Shown here in pieces: positions 11,401 to 22,652 of a DNA stretch of 64,000 bases (positions within the stretch are counted from its first letter, which is position 1; every line of letters starts with the position of its first letter). Under the pieces are notes generated by a model. The model was not told the origin of the DNA. It saw nothing but the letters and a program-made list of their open reading frames with translations, and ran no database searches. The stretch spans positions 1,870,001 to 1,934,000 of the forward strand of contig NC_053043.1 of NCBI RefSeq assembly GCF_003473485.1. The letters are read 5' to 3'. Source of the stretch: Medicago truncatula (Eukaryota > Streptophyta > Magnoliopsida > Fabales > Fabaceae). The translations under genes were made by a program, and so were the position numbers.

Positions 11401-14001
11401 GTGTGAGGGGGTATGTCGAGAGTTCCACGTCAGAATAGATATGGTATGAAAATATGTTTATAAGTGAGATATCCCTCACCTTACAAGCTTGTTTGCTGGG
11501 ATTGAGTTAGGCACTTAGGCTCAACCCAAATTCTAAGAGTCGTCAATGCCAGTCCCAACAATGTCTTCCCAAATTTCTTCTCAATCATTAAAAAGCAATT
11601 TGTTGTGTTTTGACACAAGACTTGTGGATAATTCCCTCTTTATGACAAAATGAGGTAATGGCATGATTGAAGTACAGTGCCATTATCTGATCTCATCCTT
11701 TTGGTACTCACCAAATTGATTTTTAATGATTGAGAGGAAATTATAAGATGGTGTCAAAGCTTATCCATGATCCATTGGGCTGCCTGCTATTTGGCTACTT
11801 GTCGATACGTACCAGATGTTCGGTCCTGAGCGTGAGAGGGGTGTGTTGAGAGTCCCACATCGGATGAGATATGACCTGAAAACATGTTTATTAGTTGAAT
11901 TAGGCCCAACCCAAGTTTGAAGAAAAAGTATAACCTTATCCATGTTTTTCTCCAGGAATATATTCTCCGACGATGGTTCTTCAACACCAGATGAAGCTGC
12001 ATGGCAATCAGTGCAGGTATGTCTTCTAAATGATGGTTACATTTTTATTTATATTTGTAGAACAGATATCGTGTTGTGTGTGGCTTCCTGAAAAGTCTAT
12101 CTAAGCCATGATGTTGAACCCAAAGACCAATTCAAGTCATATTATTTATTAGCTGTTAAGCATTCATCAGTCAAGTTACTTCATTCAACCTACAGTTGAG
12201 GCTCTCGGTTTAACATTTTGGCTTCTCTTGAAGGATTATAGTGATTATTGTTAATTAATATTTTTTAGGGTTAATAGGCCTTTACCCCCCTGGAAAAATT
12301 AATATGTATCGAAATTTTCGAAAAAATTATATAAAAAAAATCTTAATTAAGTTCCTGAAAAATTCTAAATAAGATCAAGTTCTTGAATTTTTTTTTTAAA
12401 ATTTTGAAATATATTTTCTTATTATTTTAAAAAAATTCGAAATAGTTTAAGTTCCTGAAATTTTTATAAGAAGTGTTATTTTTTATTAGAATTTTTATAA
12501 AAAAAGGAAAAATTCAGGAACTTAATTCATATTTTTTTTTATAATTTTTTCGACAATTTTGATATATATTAATCTTTTCCAGATTTTTTTTTTATAATTT
12601 TTACAGATTTTTTTTCATTAATTTTTCTAGAATTTTTTCATTTTACCTGATTTTTTTAGTTTTTTAATCATTTTTATTAATTTTTCCAGAATTTTTTATT
12701 TTTTCAGCATTTGTTTTCATTATTTTTCATTTTTTTAAATTTTTTAAATTATTTTTAAAAAAAAATCACAAATGCCATGTGTACACAAATAAAAAAATTA
12801 TACAGTCAGCGTGCCACGTCATCAGAAAACGGTGACTCAGCGTGCCACATCAGCGAAAATGCACAGTCAGCTGGCCTAGGGGGTATTCCAAAAAAAAATA
12901 AAATTAGAAGGACGGAATCTGACAAAAAAATTTTACAGGGGAAAACCAAAGTGACCTATATTGCATTAACCCTATTTTTTAATATATTCTTATCATATTG
13001 GAGTCCTTTTTTCCTTTTTGTCTAGAACTCTTTCCAAAATAACAATATTGACAATTAGAAAACTCCATGACATCGTCATCTTTTGTATTGTTTTGTTCCT
13101 CTCTGTCTCCTTTGCCTTTCATTTTTTTAAATACCTGATGCTTATATTTGCTTTCGCAATGCTTACCTATTTTCCTTAATTATATTCAGTACAACAACAT
13201 TGATACAGAAATCATCTTTTTTTTATAGGCGTTGGCCAGGTATGCTCGACGGGAAGTAAATTGCATGACTTTAACAGGTAAATAAAATAACTTTTCTGTT
13301 TGTAGTATATTGTTGATTATGAAGTGAACGAAAATTGGCTAATGCCTACTTCTATATACTGGTTGTTTAAATGGGCTGAAGTGATCCCTATCTCACTACA
13401 AGGCTCTCATTGGAAAACCTTCCCTGAACAAGGGTTTTGAGGCCACAAATATAATTGTAGTATTTTGCTAGGAGTTCAACTTTAATTCCAACAGAATATT
13501 TTGATCAATTTGTCTAGTTTCACACTCTTTTTTATAATTGATAACGACATGCTAGTTATCTATACATTTTTAAACTTTCTACTAATATTCTTTATGGACT
13601 GCATTCCGCTTTTAACTAGATGGGTTTCAACATGCATTATTCGTTCTCTTGTGTCTGTGGTGATCTAGTTAGAAATATAGAATTTTCATTAAGTCGTGTA
13701 ATGTAAATATGTAATATTAGTTGCATGTCAATTTTAACCTCCCAAGAAAACAGAGCTATATTGAACTCGAACACTCCATGCATGATAGCTGTTTTACTAG
13801 TAGAATACATGAAACCATGGAAGATATATGTTTATGAAAAACTCTGCAGATCTTATGGAGATGTTATTTTCCCCCCTTTCAACTTTGTATTTACTAAGTC
13901 ATGGAATTTGAATGGCAGATAAAGAAGCACTATTGTCGGGGAATTTCATGTTTACCTCTTTAAAGGATGAGATCAGAAGCAAAGAGGGGCATCAATTATA
14001 A
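8482..14001 (+). CDS. Ubiquinol-cytochrome c chaperone family protein (UQCC1/CBP3-like)
   Basis: Seven exons: 8482-8616, 8759-8972, 10382-10548, 10687-10811, 11956-12016, 13229-13277 and 13919-14001. All introns are GT-AG, and the joined frame is 277 residues plus stop. It matches the plant relatives of yeast Cbp3 and human UQCC1, mitochondrial assembly factors that help cytochrome b synthesis for respiratory complex III. The N-terminus is basic and lacks early acidic residues (MFRTWSKAIIPLSKFRT), a plausible mitochondrial targeting sequence, followed by seven prolines at 30-36. The chaperone domain covers about residues 90-240 and includes LHMWFYLRRVKQEG, YEIYNHDVELRVSKAGV, KWMKELEKIFYG and VIWRNIF. 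The C-terminal LTDKEALLSGNFMFTSLK motif is typical of the plant family. Introns 2, 4 and 5 are long because they contain transposons (9684-9858, 11225-11925, 12268-12972). I know of no alternative identity. Confidence 0.9.
9012..9260. mobile_element. MITE-like repeat in intron 2 of the UQCC1-like gene
   Basis: It begins ggctttgtttggatacacag and contains the ataagctgttttcacaagct and gataagctcaacta phrases of a foldback family. Relatives lie at 32438-32672 and 38998-39309 (all have a tgtttggat start and internal ataagct repeats). The right end is decayed and no target duplication is certain. Confidence 0.4.
9684..9858. mobile_element. Mutator-type MITE (family A) in intron 2 of the UQCC1-like gene
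   Basis: A 175-bp element with imperfect terminal inverted repeats: left gggtcttgctaaccagtgcc, right complement ggagaatgctaaacagtgcc. Both arms carry a gccct..agggca core. The flanks tttcctgtt (9675-9683) and tttcctatt (9859-9867) are a 9-bp target duplication with one mismatch, the size made by Mutator-like transposases. A related element is at 39755-39895. Confidence 0.7.
11225..11925. mobile_element. TRIM/LTR-like fossils in intron 4 of the UQCC1-like gene
   Basis: Three fragments, near 11225-11345, 11400-11530 and 11745-11925, share the phrase gtcccacatcggatgagata or variants, plus ggcccaacccaa and a (g)gtgtgagggg stretch. The first phrase is typical of legume TRIM or LTR termini. These are old partial copies. 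I cannot define whole elements or target duplications. Confidence 0.4.
12268..12972. mobile_element. Foldback Mutator-type MITE (family B) in intron 5 of the UQCC1-like gene
   Basis: A 705-bp element. The left end reads gggttaataggcctttaccc and the right end closes with cattaaccc. The centre is AT-rich and the right arm contains tgccacgtcatcag and tgccacatcag. It is flanked by a perfect 9-bp duplication, tatttttta, at 12259-12267 and 12973-12981. The longer relative at 42151-43687 has the same ends and its own 9-bp duplication, which fixes the borders of both. No transposase is encoded, so it is non-autonomous. Confidence 0.82.
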
Positions 14002-14444
14002 AGTAATGATTTCTAAATGTGTGACTCAGTAAATGTAAAATACATGCTGTTCTTTTTTTTTTGTTAACATTATTTTTTCAATAATCACGATAAAAGATTG
14101 TATTGTTCTCCATAAGGCTTTATTATTCAATTAGTTTGATGTTGACAAACTAGAATTTTCATTTTCTTGCTCATACAAGTGATAAAAGAAACGGGCAGAA
14201 GTGATTGGGAAATATTTGTTTCTCCTGTTGTTCTTTGTTCCTCTTTAGATTGTCAAAATATTCTTGCCTATTTTATTTGCTTGTGTAATGGCATTAGCTA
14301 TTGTTATAGCAAAAGATAAAATAACATTAAATTGCTTTTGTATATGTTGTAAGTAATTATTTTTATAAAGCTACTCCAGTTCTATCAAACAGTTTCACAA
14401 AACTTGTATTATTAGATAATCTCAAATAAGTCCAAAAACATGTA

Positions 14445-14980
14445 GGCTCTGTTTGGTAAAAAGAAGCTATAAGCTAGCTGATAGCTGATAAGTTAGCTGA
14501 TAGCTGAAAAGCTAGCTGATAGCTGATAGCTGAAAAGCTTGCTTATTAAAAATAATGTGTTTGGTAAAATTAGCTGTTGAAGTGGCTGATAAATATAAAA
14601 TGACATAAAATGACATGTTTTTTTTTAATATACATATAGACGCACACATTTTTTTTGTAATGTATTTATTTTTTAATATTTTTAATTATAGTTAAATATG
14701 TTTTTGGTCCCTATAAATATTCAAACTTTTGGTCTTAGTCTCCATAAAAAAATTCTTCGACTTTTAATCCTAAAAAAAATTCACTAACAATTTTGATCTC
14801 TGCTTAATGAGTCCCAAAAATAAGAGAAATGTGGAAACAAAATGTGAGGTAGAATATATAAAATTTTACAACGTACAATAGACTAGTTATTTTTTCCTTT
14901 AAAAAAAAAATAGGCTAGTTATTTTTTGTGTGGTGTACGACAGGTTAGTTATAACAAAATATAAAGCATTTCCATAAAAA

Positions 14981-15061
<81 letters not shown>

Positions 15062-15357
15062 TGCTCCTTAAAAAAAACGGCATTTTATTTAAGGGAAAAA
15101 ATGGGGCGGTTATAAAGATGAACATGGGTACTTGTTTAATTAAAAAAATAATTAATTAAATTAATAGGGTTAAAGTTGGAAGAAAATATAAAAAGCTACC
15201 AGCTATAAGCTAAAAAGCTACTTGAAATAGCTTTTCAAAAAACGCTATAAGCTCATGAAAAAAGCTTGTTACCAAACACGTCACGTTTTCTTCTAACGAG
15301 CTTATAAGCTAATCCAACAAACTATAAGCTAGCTTTTTTGTGTTACCAAACACAGCC
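14445..15357. mobile_element. Foldback MITE with GTA target duplication
   Basis: The left end ggctctgtttggtaa and right end ttaccaaacacagcc are inverted repeats, flanked on both sides by gta (14442-14444, 15358-15360). Both arms are packed with agct/ataagct repeats (tandem agctgatagctgata on the left, ataagctagctt on the right). A 3-bp duplication and a GGC...TGTTTGG end suggest a PIF/Harbinger (Tourist-like) origin, though that superfamily prefers TTA/TAA. Inside are a possible second MITE end near 14690 (ttaaatatgtttttggtccc) and an (AT)n tract. Confidence 0.6.
14986..15059. repeat. (AT)n microsatellite
   Basis: About 36 uninterrupted AT dinucleotides inside the foldback MITE. Likely polymorphic in length. 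Confidence 0.95.
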
Positions 15358-15462
15358 GTAGACAACGAGTAATGGTAAAAACTAAAAGATAGAGAGGAAG
15401 GACCAGCTTTTTAGGCTCTACTATATTTTATACTACCAACCAACCATAACTCCTTTAACTAG

Positions 15463-15580
15463 GAGTAGTGTTATTTCAACAACCATATGAGACAACTTTT
15501 GTGACAACTTCTTTTTTCTATCTTGAGAGAGAAAGTTGTAAAAAAATTGTGAAAAAATAGTTGTATAAATATCATTTCTC
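15463..15580. mobile_element. Short Mutator-type MITE (family C), deleted copy
   Basis: A 118-bp element starting gagtagtgttatttcaacaa and ending ttgtataaatatcatttctc. It is flanked by the perfect 9-bp repeat tttaactag (15454-15462, 15581-15589). It is an internally shortened relative of the 183-185 bp copies at 28369 and 46872. Confidence 0.8.
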
Positions 15581-15999
15581 TTTAACTAGAGATGCATCTC
15601 TATGGGTATTCCCACACTAAGGATGCATGTACACATCTTGTAGAAGAATGGGTCTGCACCTATCCATTCCCCATTCCAAATTAGGTATCCCTCTCCCCAT
15701 GTCTAGATGAAAATTGTTGTTCCTGCTTCAGTTTTTGCTTAATAATGGAGAAGCTCATTTTAACAATGGAGAAGTTCATTTTTTTTAAATTATATATTTT
15801 TTGCTTCATAACTTAAGACTAAGATTGACTTTTAGTATTTTTAAGAAGATTGACTTTAAGTTAAAAGTGAATTCCACCAACTAAACTACCAAAAATAAAA
15901 ATAAAAATTTGACTTTATGTTATGTGAGAATTGGGTTTATTTTTTTATTTCTCCTTAATCTAAGTTATTTTTTCAAAATGTTATACATTTTTTCTTCAA

Positions 16000-16130
16000 C
16001 TGTCGTAACTCAACTAAAAAAAAATACTGAAATTGTTAAGCCGAACGCTAAGTTTAAGGTTCGAATTCCGACTCCTCAACTTATGTGTGTGAAAGAGTTT
16101 TCGACGATGGTTATCATTTCGTTTATCTAA
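16000..16130 (+). mobile_element. tRNA-derived SINE fragment (same family as 50019 copy)
   Basis: Box B aggttcgaattccgactcct is preceded by aaattgttaagccgaacgct and followed by cttatgtgtgtgaa. This order and spacing match the better kept copies at 40054-40188 and 50019-50156. The box A end is decayed (taactcaactaaa) and no target duplication is clear. Confidence 0.55.
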
Positions 16131-16305
16131 AAGAATTACATGTTTTGGAGTTTAATTTAGGACCATTTCTTTTTTACGAGGACCACGTGACTATTAATTT
16201 TTGATAGAATTAATTTGATGAAATATAACTCCGAAAGTTGGTGCGCTATTGTAAACCACGCGATACCAAATTTCATTCCTACTCAAAAAAAGTCCAAAGA
16301 GTTCC

Positions 16306-16313
16306 TATAAATA
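16306..16313 (+). promoter_or_regulatory. TATA box of the pyruvate decarboxylase gene
   Basis: TATAAATA lies 190 bases before the ATG at 16496. The leader between them is unspliced as far as can be seen. Confidence 0.65.
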
Positions 16314-16495
16314 CTAAAACAATTAGAAGAAAATACACCATTGGCATGCAAATTTAGTTGAACTTTATTAATATTAATATCACATTAAGTAGTTGCATTG
16401 GGTTGTTAGGATACCTATTCCTTAGGAAAAAATCTCCATCTAAACACAAAGTAAACTTTCATATATCAATATTTGTATCTTTGAAGGTTCCAAAA

Positions 16496-19484
16496 ATGAC
16501 AACAATTAGGAAAAATAGCAATGAGCCTATCAACAACCATGTTGGTTTGAATGGTTTCCAAAATCATGTAACTAATGATAGTATGAATAATAAACCAAAT
16601 TGTAGTATCCAAAATAAAGCTTTGTTGGTTAAAAATGAGAGTGACACCCTTGGTCACCACATTGCAAAACGTTTAGTTGAAATTGGAATCAATGATGTGT
16701 TTGCTGTACCTGGAGATTTTAACCTTACACTTCTTGATTATTTAGTAGCTGAACCTGAAATTAATCTAATTGGATGTTGTAATGAGTTAAATGCTGGTTA
16801 TGCCACTGATGGATATGCTAGATGTAGAGGTGTTGGTGCATGTGTTGTTACTTTTAATGTTGGCGGACTTAGCATTCTTAATGCTATTGCTGGTTCTTAT
16901 AGTGAAGATCTTCCAATTATATGCATTGTTGGTGCCCCAAATTCCAATGATTTTGGAAGTAACAAGATTCTCCATCATACCATTGGTTTACCTGATTTTA
17001 GTCAGGAACTTCGTTGTTTTGAGCCTGTAACTTGTCATCAGGTAACTTTTCCACCAAATTCAAGGATTTCGGTTGTGTGCATTAACCCGCATCTTCAATT
17101 AAAATTAGACGATCTAGATTTCAATGTAGACTTTGATTTTTCTTTTCTAAATCTAAAATTGTGACTACACACAGTTCAGATTCTAAATTCAGATTTGACC
17201 ATGTTTAAATAAATATTAATGCTTTTCATTTTTAAGGACCAGATAGGTTTGTGTGTTTTTTCTTTCAGTTTGCCCTTCACTCTAAATTAAAGCCTAAGAT
17301 TGGGTTATTGTATTATTACTGTGATTATTTCAGGCTGTAATAAAAGATATAGATGATGCACATGAAAAGATTGATACAGCCATTGCAATAGCTCTAAGAG
17401 AAAGCAAGCCTGTATATATCAGTATAGCCTGCAACTTGCCTACCATCCCTCATTCTTCCTTCACTGACCAATCTATCCCTTTTTATTTGACTCCCAAGTA
17501 AGTCATACTCATATGTGCCTGTGATTTTCTTACCAAACTCATATATATCAATGTTTTTGTTTCTAAGTATGTATTTATCTATCTATTTTGACATTACATG
17601 TGACAACAATTTAGATGATTACCGCAATTCAAATACTTGATTACTACGTTCCCCGGATGGTTAATAATAATAATAATTAATGAGCCCACTTTCGGTTTTT
17701 TCGTCAGAGTGACTAATCAAATGAGTTTGGAAATTGCTGTGGAAGCAACAACAAAATTGTTAAACAAAGCAACCAAACCAGTAATGGTAGGTGGTCCAAT
17801 GATGCGTATATCGAAAGCTAGTGAAGCTTTCATGGAAGTAGCAGATGCATCAGGTTATGCAATAGCAGTCTTACCTTCAGCAAAAGGTATGGTATCAGAA
17901 AATCACCCTCACTTCATTGGCACCTATTGGGGTGTAGCTAGCACTTCTTTCTGTGCAGAAATTGTTGAATCTGCTGATGCATACTTATTTGCTGGTCCAT
18001 TATTCAATGATGTTATCACAATGGGACACTCACTACTAATCAAAAAGGAAAAGGCCATTACAGTACTTCCTAATAGAGTTGTTATTGGAAATGGACCTAC
18101 TTTTGGAAATATTTCAATGAAGGAATTTTTTAAAGCGCTTACGAAAAGACTCGAACGCAACGCGACTGCTATTGAGAACTACAAAAGAATTTTCATACCA
18201 GATGGTTTTCCAGTTCAATGTAATCCTAAGGAGGCTTTAAGAATCAATGTTTTGTTCAGACACATAGAAAAAATGTTGTCATGTGACAGTGCTGTGATTG
18301 CTGAATGTGGTGATGCTTGGTTTAACAGTCAGAAGTTGAAACTTCCACAAGGATGCGGGTAAGAAAATTGTTTAGAACAAATTTAAGAATATAATAAAAT
18401 TGTGACTAGTAACATTTGGCTTTATATTATTATAGGTATGAATGTCAATTGCAATATGCATCATTAGGCTGGTCAATTGGTGCAACTCTTGGATATGCAA
18501 AATCTAATCCCCAAAAGAGAGTCATTGCATGTATTGGTGATGGTTGTTTCCAGGTGATTAATTTTTACTCTTTGATTTGATCATACTTTAGTTTATGATT
18601 TGATTCATCCAAGTCTCACCGTGTAAAAAATAGAAGGCGTGAAAAGTCTTAAAATTTGGGTCATGGTCCAACTCAAGCCTACAAAATCAATTTCTAAGAT
18701 GAGGATTGTTGACCACTTATAAACATAGTTTTCGGTCATGGTTCATCTAATTTCAGACTTTTTAACACACCCTTCACGTCTAGGATTGAACATCTAAAGT
18801 CTGACCTGAGTGACCCGACAACGGTTGGGTCTAACAGATCTTGGAAAGACTCTGATACAACCTAGAATTTGGGATGAGCCTAACTAAACTCAAGAAAACT
18901 ACCTTGTGAAGTATGGATTGTCCGCCACTTATAAATACATTTTCACATCATATTTCTCAATAAAAAGAATTTATGAAAAATCTAGAAACACCATCAACAG
19001 TTTAAATGATTAACCTACTAAACTTTGAATTATCTTGCAGGTGGCTGGACAGGAAGTCTCAACAATGTTGCGATGGGGACAAAATGTCATCATCTTTCTA
19101 ATCAACAATGGTGGTTACACAACTGAGGCAGAAATTCATGATGGGCCTTACAATGTGATAAAAAATTGGAACTATGCTGGACTAATTGAAACAATAGACA
19201 ATGGTGAAGGAAAGTGTTTTACTGCCAAGGTGAGACAATCTTAAAAAACACTTGTAAACATCAATTAAGAATATCAAATTCATAAGCTTTTAACATTAAT
19301 GCTCTACTTGAAGGTGCATTGTGAGGAAGAGCTAATAGAAGCAATAAATACAACAATGGAGAGTAAAAAGAATTGTCTATGTTTCATTGAAGTGGTTATG
19401 CACAAAGATGACACAAGTAAGGAACTGCTTCAGTTGGGAAATAGGCTAGCTGCTCTCAATGGACGTTTGCCTCAACATAACTAA
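16496..19484 (+). CDS. PDC: Pyruvate decarboxylase (ThDP-dependent)
   Basis: Six exons: 16496-17041, 17334-17497, 17708-18358, 18436-18553, 19041-19229 and 19314-19484. The joined protein is 612 residues, normal for plant PDC. The enzyme turns pyruvate into acetaldehyde and CO2 in the cytosol, the first step of ethanol fermentation under low oxygen. Active-site residues known from yeast PDC are visible: Asp74 ([11 protein letters not shown]), Glu97 (CNELNAGYA), the His160-His161 pair (ILHHTIG) and Glu524 (AEIHDGPYN). The ThDP/Mg motif runs from GDG at 488-490 to Asn515-Asn516. The GDG segment reads [13 protein letters not shown], where plant PDCs usually have GDGSFQ(V/L)TAQ(D/E)VS: Ser to Cys, Thr-Ala to Ala-Gly. 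The Mg ligands Asp489 and Asn516 remain. The open frame extends upstream without a stop, but the ATG at 16496 fits the usual N-terminus. The variant motif could mark a divergent paralogue. Confidence 0.95.
18600..18960. other. Possible TRIM-like fossils in intron 4 of the PDC gene
   Basis: Two diverged segments share cttataaa..cattttc, atgaggattgt / tatggattgt and aacccaa/caactcaa-type phrases. They recall legume TRIM or solo-LTR debris. Borders cannot be set. Confidence 0.3.
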
Positions 19485-22400
19485 AGATCATAAATAATAT
19501 AGTCTTGTCGAAATAATAATGGTGCACCGTACTTCTGAAAAATTCGCGGTCAATCCAAACATGCATTTAAGTTCTTCCGTAGGAATAATATGTTCGGCTA
19601 TATGTTATTTAGCAGGAAGAGAGTTCCCTGCATGGTTTCACATTAATTCTTATTCAATTGCTAATAAGAAAATGTTTCATTTTTTTTTTCATCTCTCAAT
19701 TCTGTTTTAACTTTCCAATTATAGATGATGTTCTAACCTTTTATTATTGTGACAATTTCTTTGTATATTTTCATTGCCTAGCACCTTTTGTTTTGTCAGA
19801 ACTTTTAATTTTGTTCTTTCTCTCAAATTTTAGTTGTAATGTTGGTGAGAATTGAGATCATAAAAGTTACACGTATACTCCTTCAAAATAAGTTACACGT
19901 ATACTATTTTTTGGGTGAATATTTGTATTTTGTGATATGACCTCAGTGACTTCTTACATGATGTTGAGTCTTACATTTCTTAAGAATCCAATTAGATTTC
20001 TTTTGTTCAAAAGATTTAATTAAAAAAAGATTTTAAGTCTTACATAAATAAGGTTTTGTGTCCAAAGTTATTTTGTCAAGATAGTTGTTTTTAGACACCT
20101 CAAATTTGCTCCCAATCTAATTTTGTTTTATTTTGAAATTCCTTCTAATTTTTTTTAGAAAATGTTCCATGAATGTGTAAATATTATTTTTGATTTTTTT
20201 TATAATGTTTTTCGAGTTCTTACTAATTTTGATCTTTTTACCCATATTTCCTAAGTCACTCAATTCATACTATTATTCTTGCAGTAAATTTCGTCGAAAT
20301 ACGGCGATTAAAAAGTTGTACAGTACATACTAGTCTTATAATTTTATCACGTGAGAATAAATAAATTAAGTCATTTATGGTAGTAGTTCAGATTACTAGG
20401 GCCTGGTATTTCAACTTTTAACATCCTAAATTTCAAATACTATTCATTAACATTTTTTATTTTATTTATCTCTTTGTTCTTACAATATTTACATCTATCA
20501 CATTATTATTTCTATCTCTTTCTTTTTCAAGATGTTAAATGGTTTTGAGTGTATTTTATCTTTTCCCGAACATATTTTCTGCATGGCAAAACCAAAACCA
20601 TCCATTTGAGAGGGGACATTAAAAGAGACAAATTCGTACACTCTGCCACGTCTTGAAGTTGAAACTTAAAAATTTAGTACACAAATGATTCCACTTGCTT
20701 GTTTTACACTAAAAACTTGATATAATTTAAACATGTGGTTTAATATGTTCAGATAAACTTGCTCAACACAATTTATATGGTCTGATATTCTGACACAAAT
20801 TCGACAGCAAAATTCTACGATAATTTATATGCTCAACACAATACAAATATGTGGTTAGTTATTTTCAATTACAATGATGTCTCATAACACATTAGCCATT
20901 CATTGAATATAATTAATTACAATTTAAAAGAGTTTTGTTATCTGATGCAGTCCTACTCGACTCAAGATATTAGTGTTTGCAGTTGCGTGCATTCACACAA
21001 AAAATTAATCACGACATTTAATGTCATTAATCATGATTTTTCAAATATTCACATATATATGATATTCATTAATCACAATTTGTGTGTATAATTATTCTTA
21101 ATCCAAATTTTAGGTAGCCTGGTATACAACCATGAATTTGTTTACAATAAAACAGTTTTAGTGTACTACTACGTACGTAATCCTCCAATCATTCATGTGT
21201 AATTCTTCAAATAGTATAAAAGAACATTTATTTATTTATTACCACATTTGTGGAGATTGGTATAACCAATTAATATAAGGTTGTAAAAACTCAAATTGTC
21301 GATTTTGGTGTACAAGTAGGACGAAACATCTAACCACACAAGTCACATTCACTTTGCTTCCCATCCCATCATCCACCGCCTCTTTGTTTTTCCTTTTTTA
21401 CTACTCACTCATTCTCTTTTGTTTACACCATAAATATACTACCACCTTTTATATTTATTAGATGATTAATTTAAATACTAACGTTGAAATTTGTTAACCA
21501 TCATTTTGAGAAGTTTAACTATAGATAGAACTGAAAGCTTGAAAATTTGTGGTAAATGAGCTTTAATACTATCATTTAGCGAAGTTTGGTAGTTGAACCG
21601 ATTTAAGCTAAAGATTTAAGGAGTTGGAAGTTGCGGGTTCAAGTTGAGACCGATGAAAAAAAAATATTAATCTTACAATTAATTACTAACATTGATCACT
21701 TAAAAAAGATACCTTGATCATTTACTAACATGATTAATAAATTAACTAAACTCTCCATTTAGATTATTTTCGCGAAATATGTTCAATTTTGATCGTTCAA
21801 ATAACAAAACCATTTTTCATGTTAGCCCTTTTGTTCGGTTAACAACTACTCCATCCGTTCCAAATCATAAGTTACTTCGACCATTTCACACAAATTAAGA
21901 AATATAATTAATTTTGCATAGGAAAAAAGTTATGGATTTTTACAAAATTATCTTTCTTTGATTGTATGAGAGATAAGTTAAAGAATTTTAAGAAGATAAA
22001 ATAAGAAATAGTTAATTGTATAATATAAAAAATAACATTCATCAGTATTGCTAAAACCAATTGCAATTTGTGACACCTTTCTTTTTTTCTAAAACAATCT
22101 ATAATTTGGAACGAAGAAAATATTAGAGGTTGTCCATACTTTCACTCTCATTATTAATTAGTAATGAACTAAACCTATATAAGGCCAAGTGGCATATTTT
22201 TAATCATAAGAGGAATGTTTTTGTGACATAACAATATTGAATAACCAACTAAAAGAATAAAAAAAAGTGAGCTGAAAATGAAAAGACATGTATGGTGAGG
22301 CATAAAGACACTGAAACTGGCATTGTCCTTACTTATACAGTTATACATACATTTCTATCATCCAATCCAAATCTAATATACTCATAACTTCATTCACTGT

Positions 22401-22652
22401 TTAACTCATTAGCATTACTACTATATGCCCATTTCATCACAGCCTGTAACACCTCCAACAATTTTTTGTTCTATGTTTTAACAAGAAACCGACAATTCTT
22501 TAAGATAACTTAAAATACTTCCAACCATTCCATTCCATGTGTTTCTTCCTATTTTCACTCAATTTTATATATTTTTGGTTTTGATTCTTAGTTAAAGCTA
22601 CTTTCCTTTTAGAACAGTACATTCTGTGTGAATCTAGTTTTATCCATCCAAC
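19485..22652. other. Intergenic, AT-rich
   Basis: The PDC 3' UTR presumably lies in the first few hundred bases. Near 21570-21665 a box-B-like string (gcgggttcaagttgagacc) followed by an A-run may be an old SINE. No coding region is supported. The CT-rich stretch just before 22653 is probably the leader of the NPH3-like gene. Confidence 0.4.
21849..22120. mobile_element. Stowaway-like (Tc1/mariner) MITE
   Basis: The left end ctccatccgttccaaatcat and the right end aatttggaacgaagaaaa form imperfect inverted repeats of the CTCCNTCCGTxCC type, flanked by TA on both sides. The middle has no coding capacity. Confidence 0.6.

Noticed and set aside
14690-14830. An independent MITE inside the 14.4-15.4 kb foldback
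   Set aside because: One end (ttaaatatgtttttggtccc) matches a common legume MITE, but the opposite end could not be found, so it is kept only as a remark.
16358-16495. An N-terminal extension of PDC (46 extra codons)
   Set aside because: The extension begins at a non-ATG codon, lies close to the TATA box and is not typical of plant PDC. The ATG at 16496 is the first in frame after the likely transcription start.
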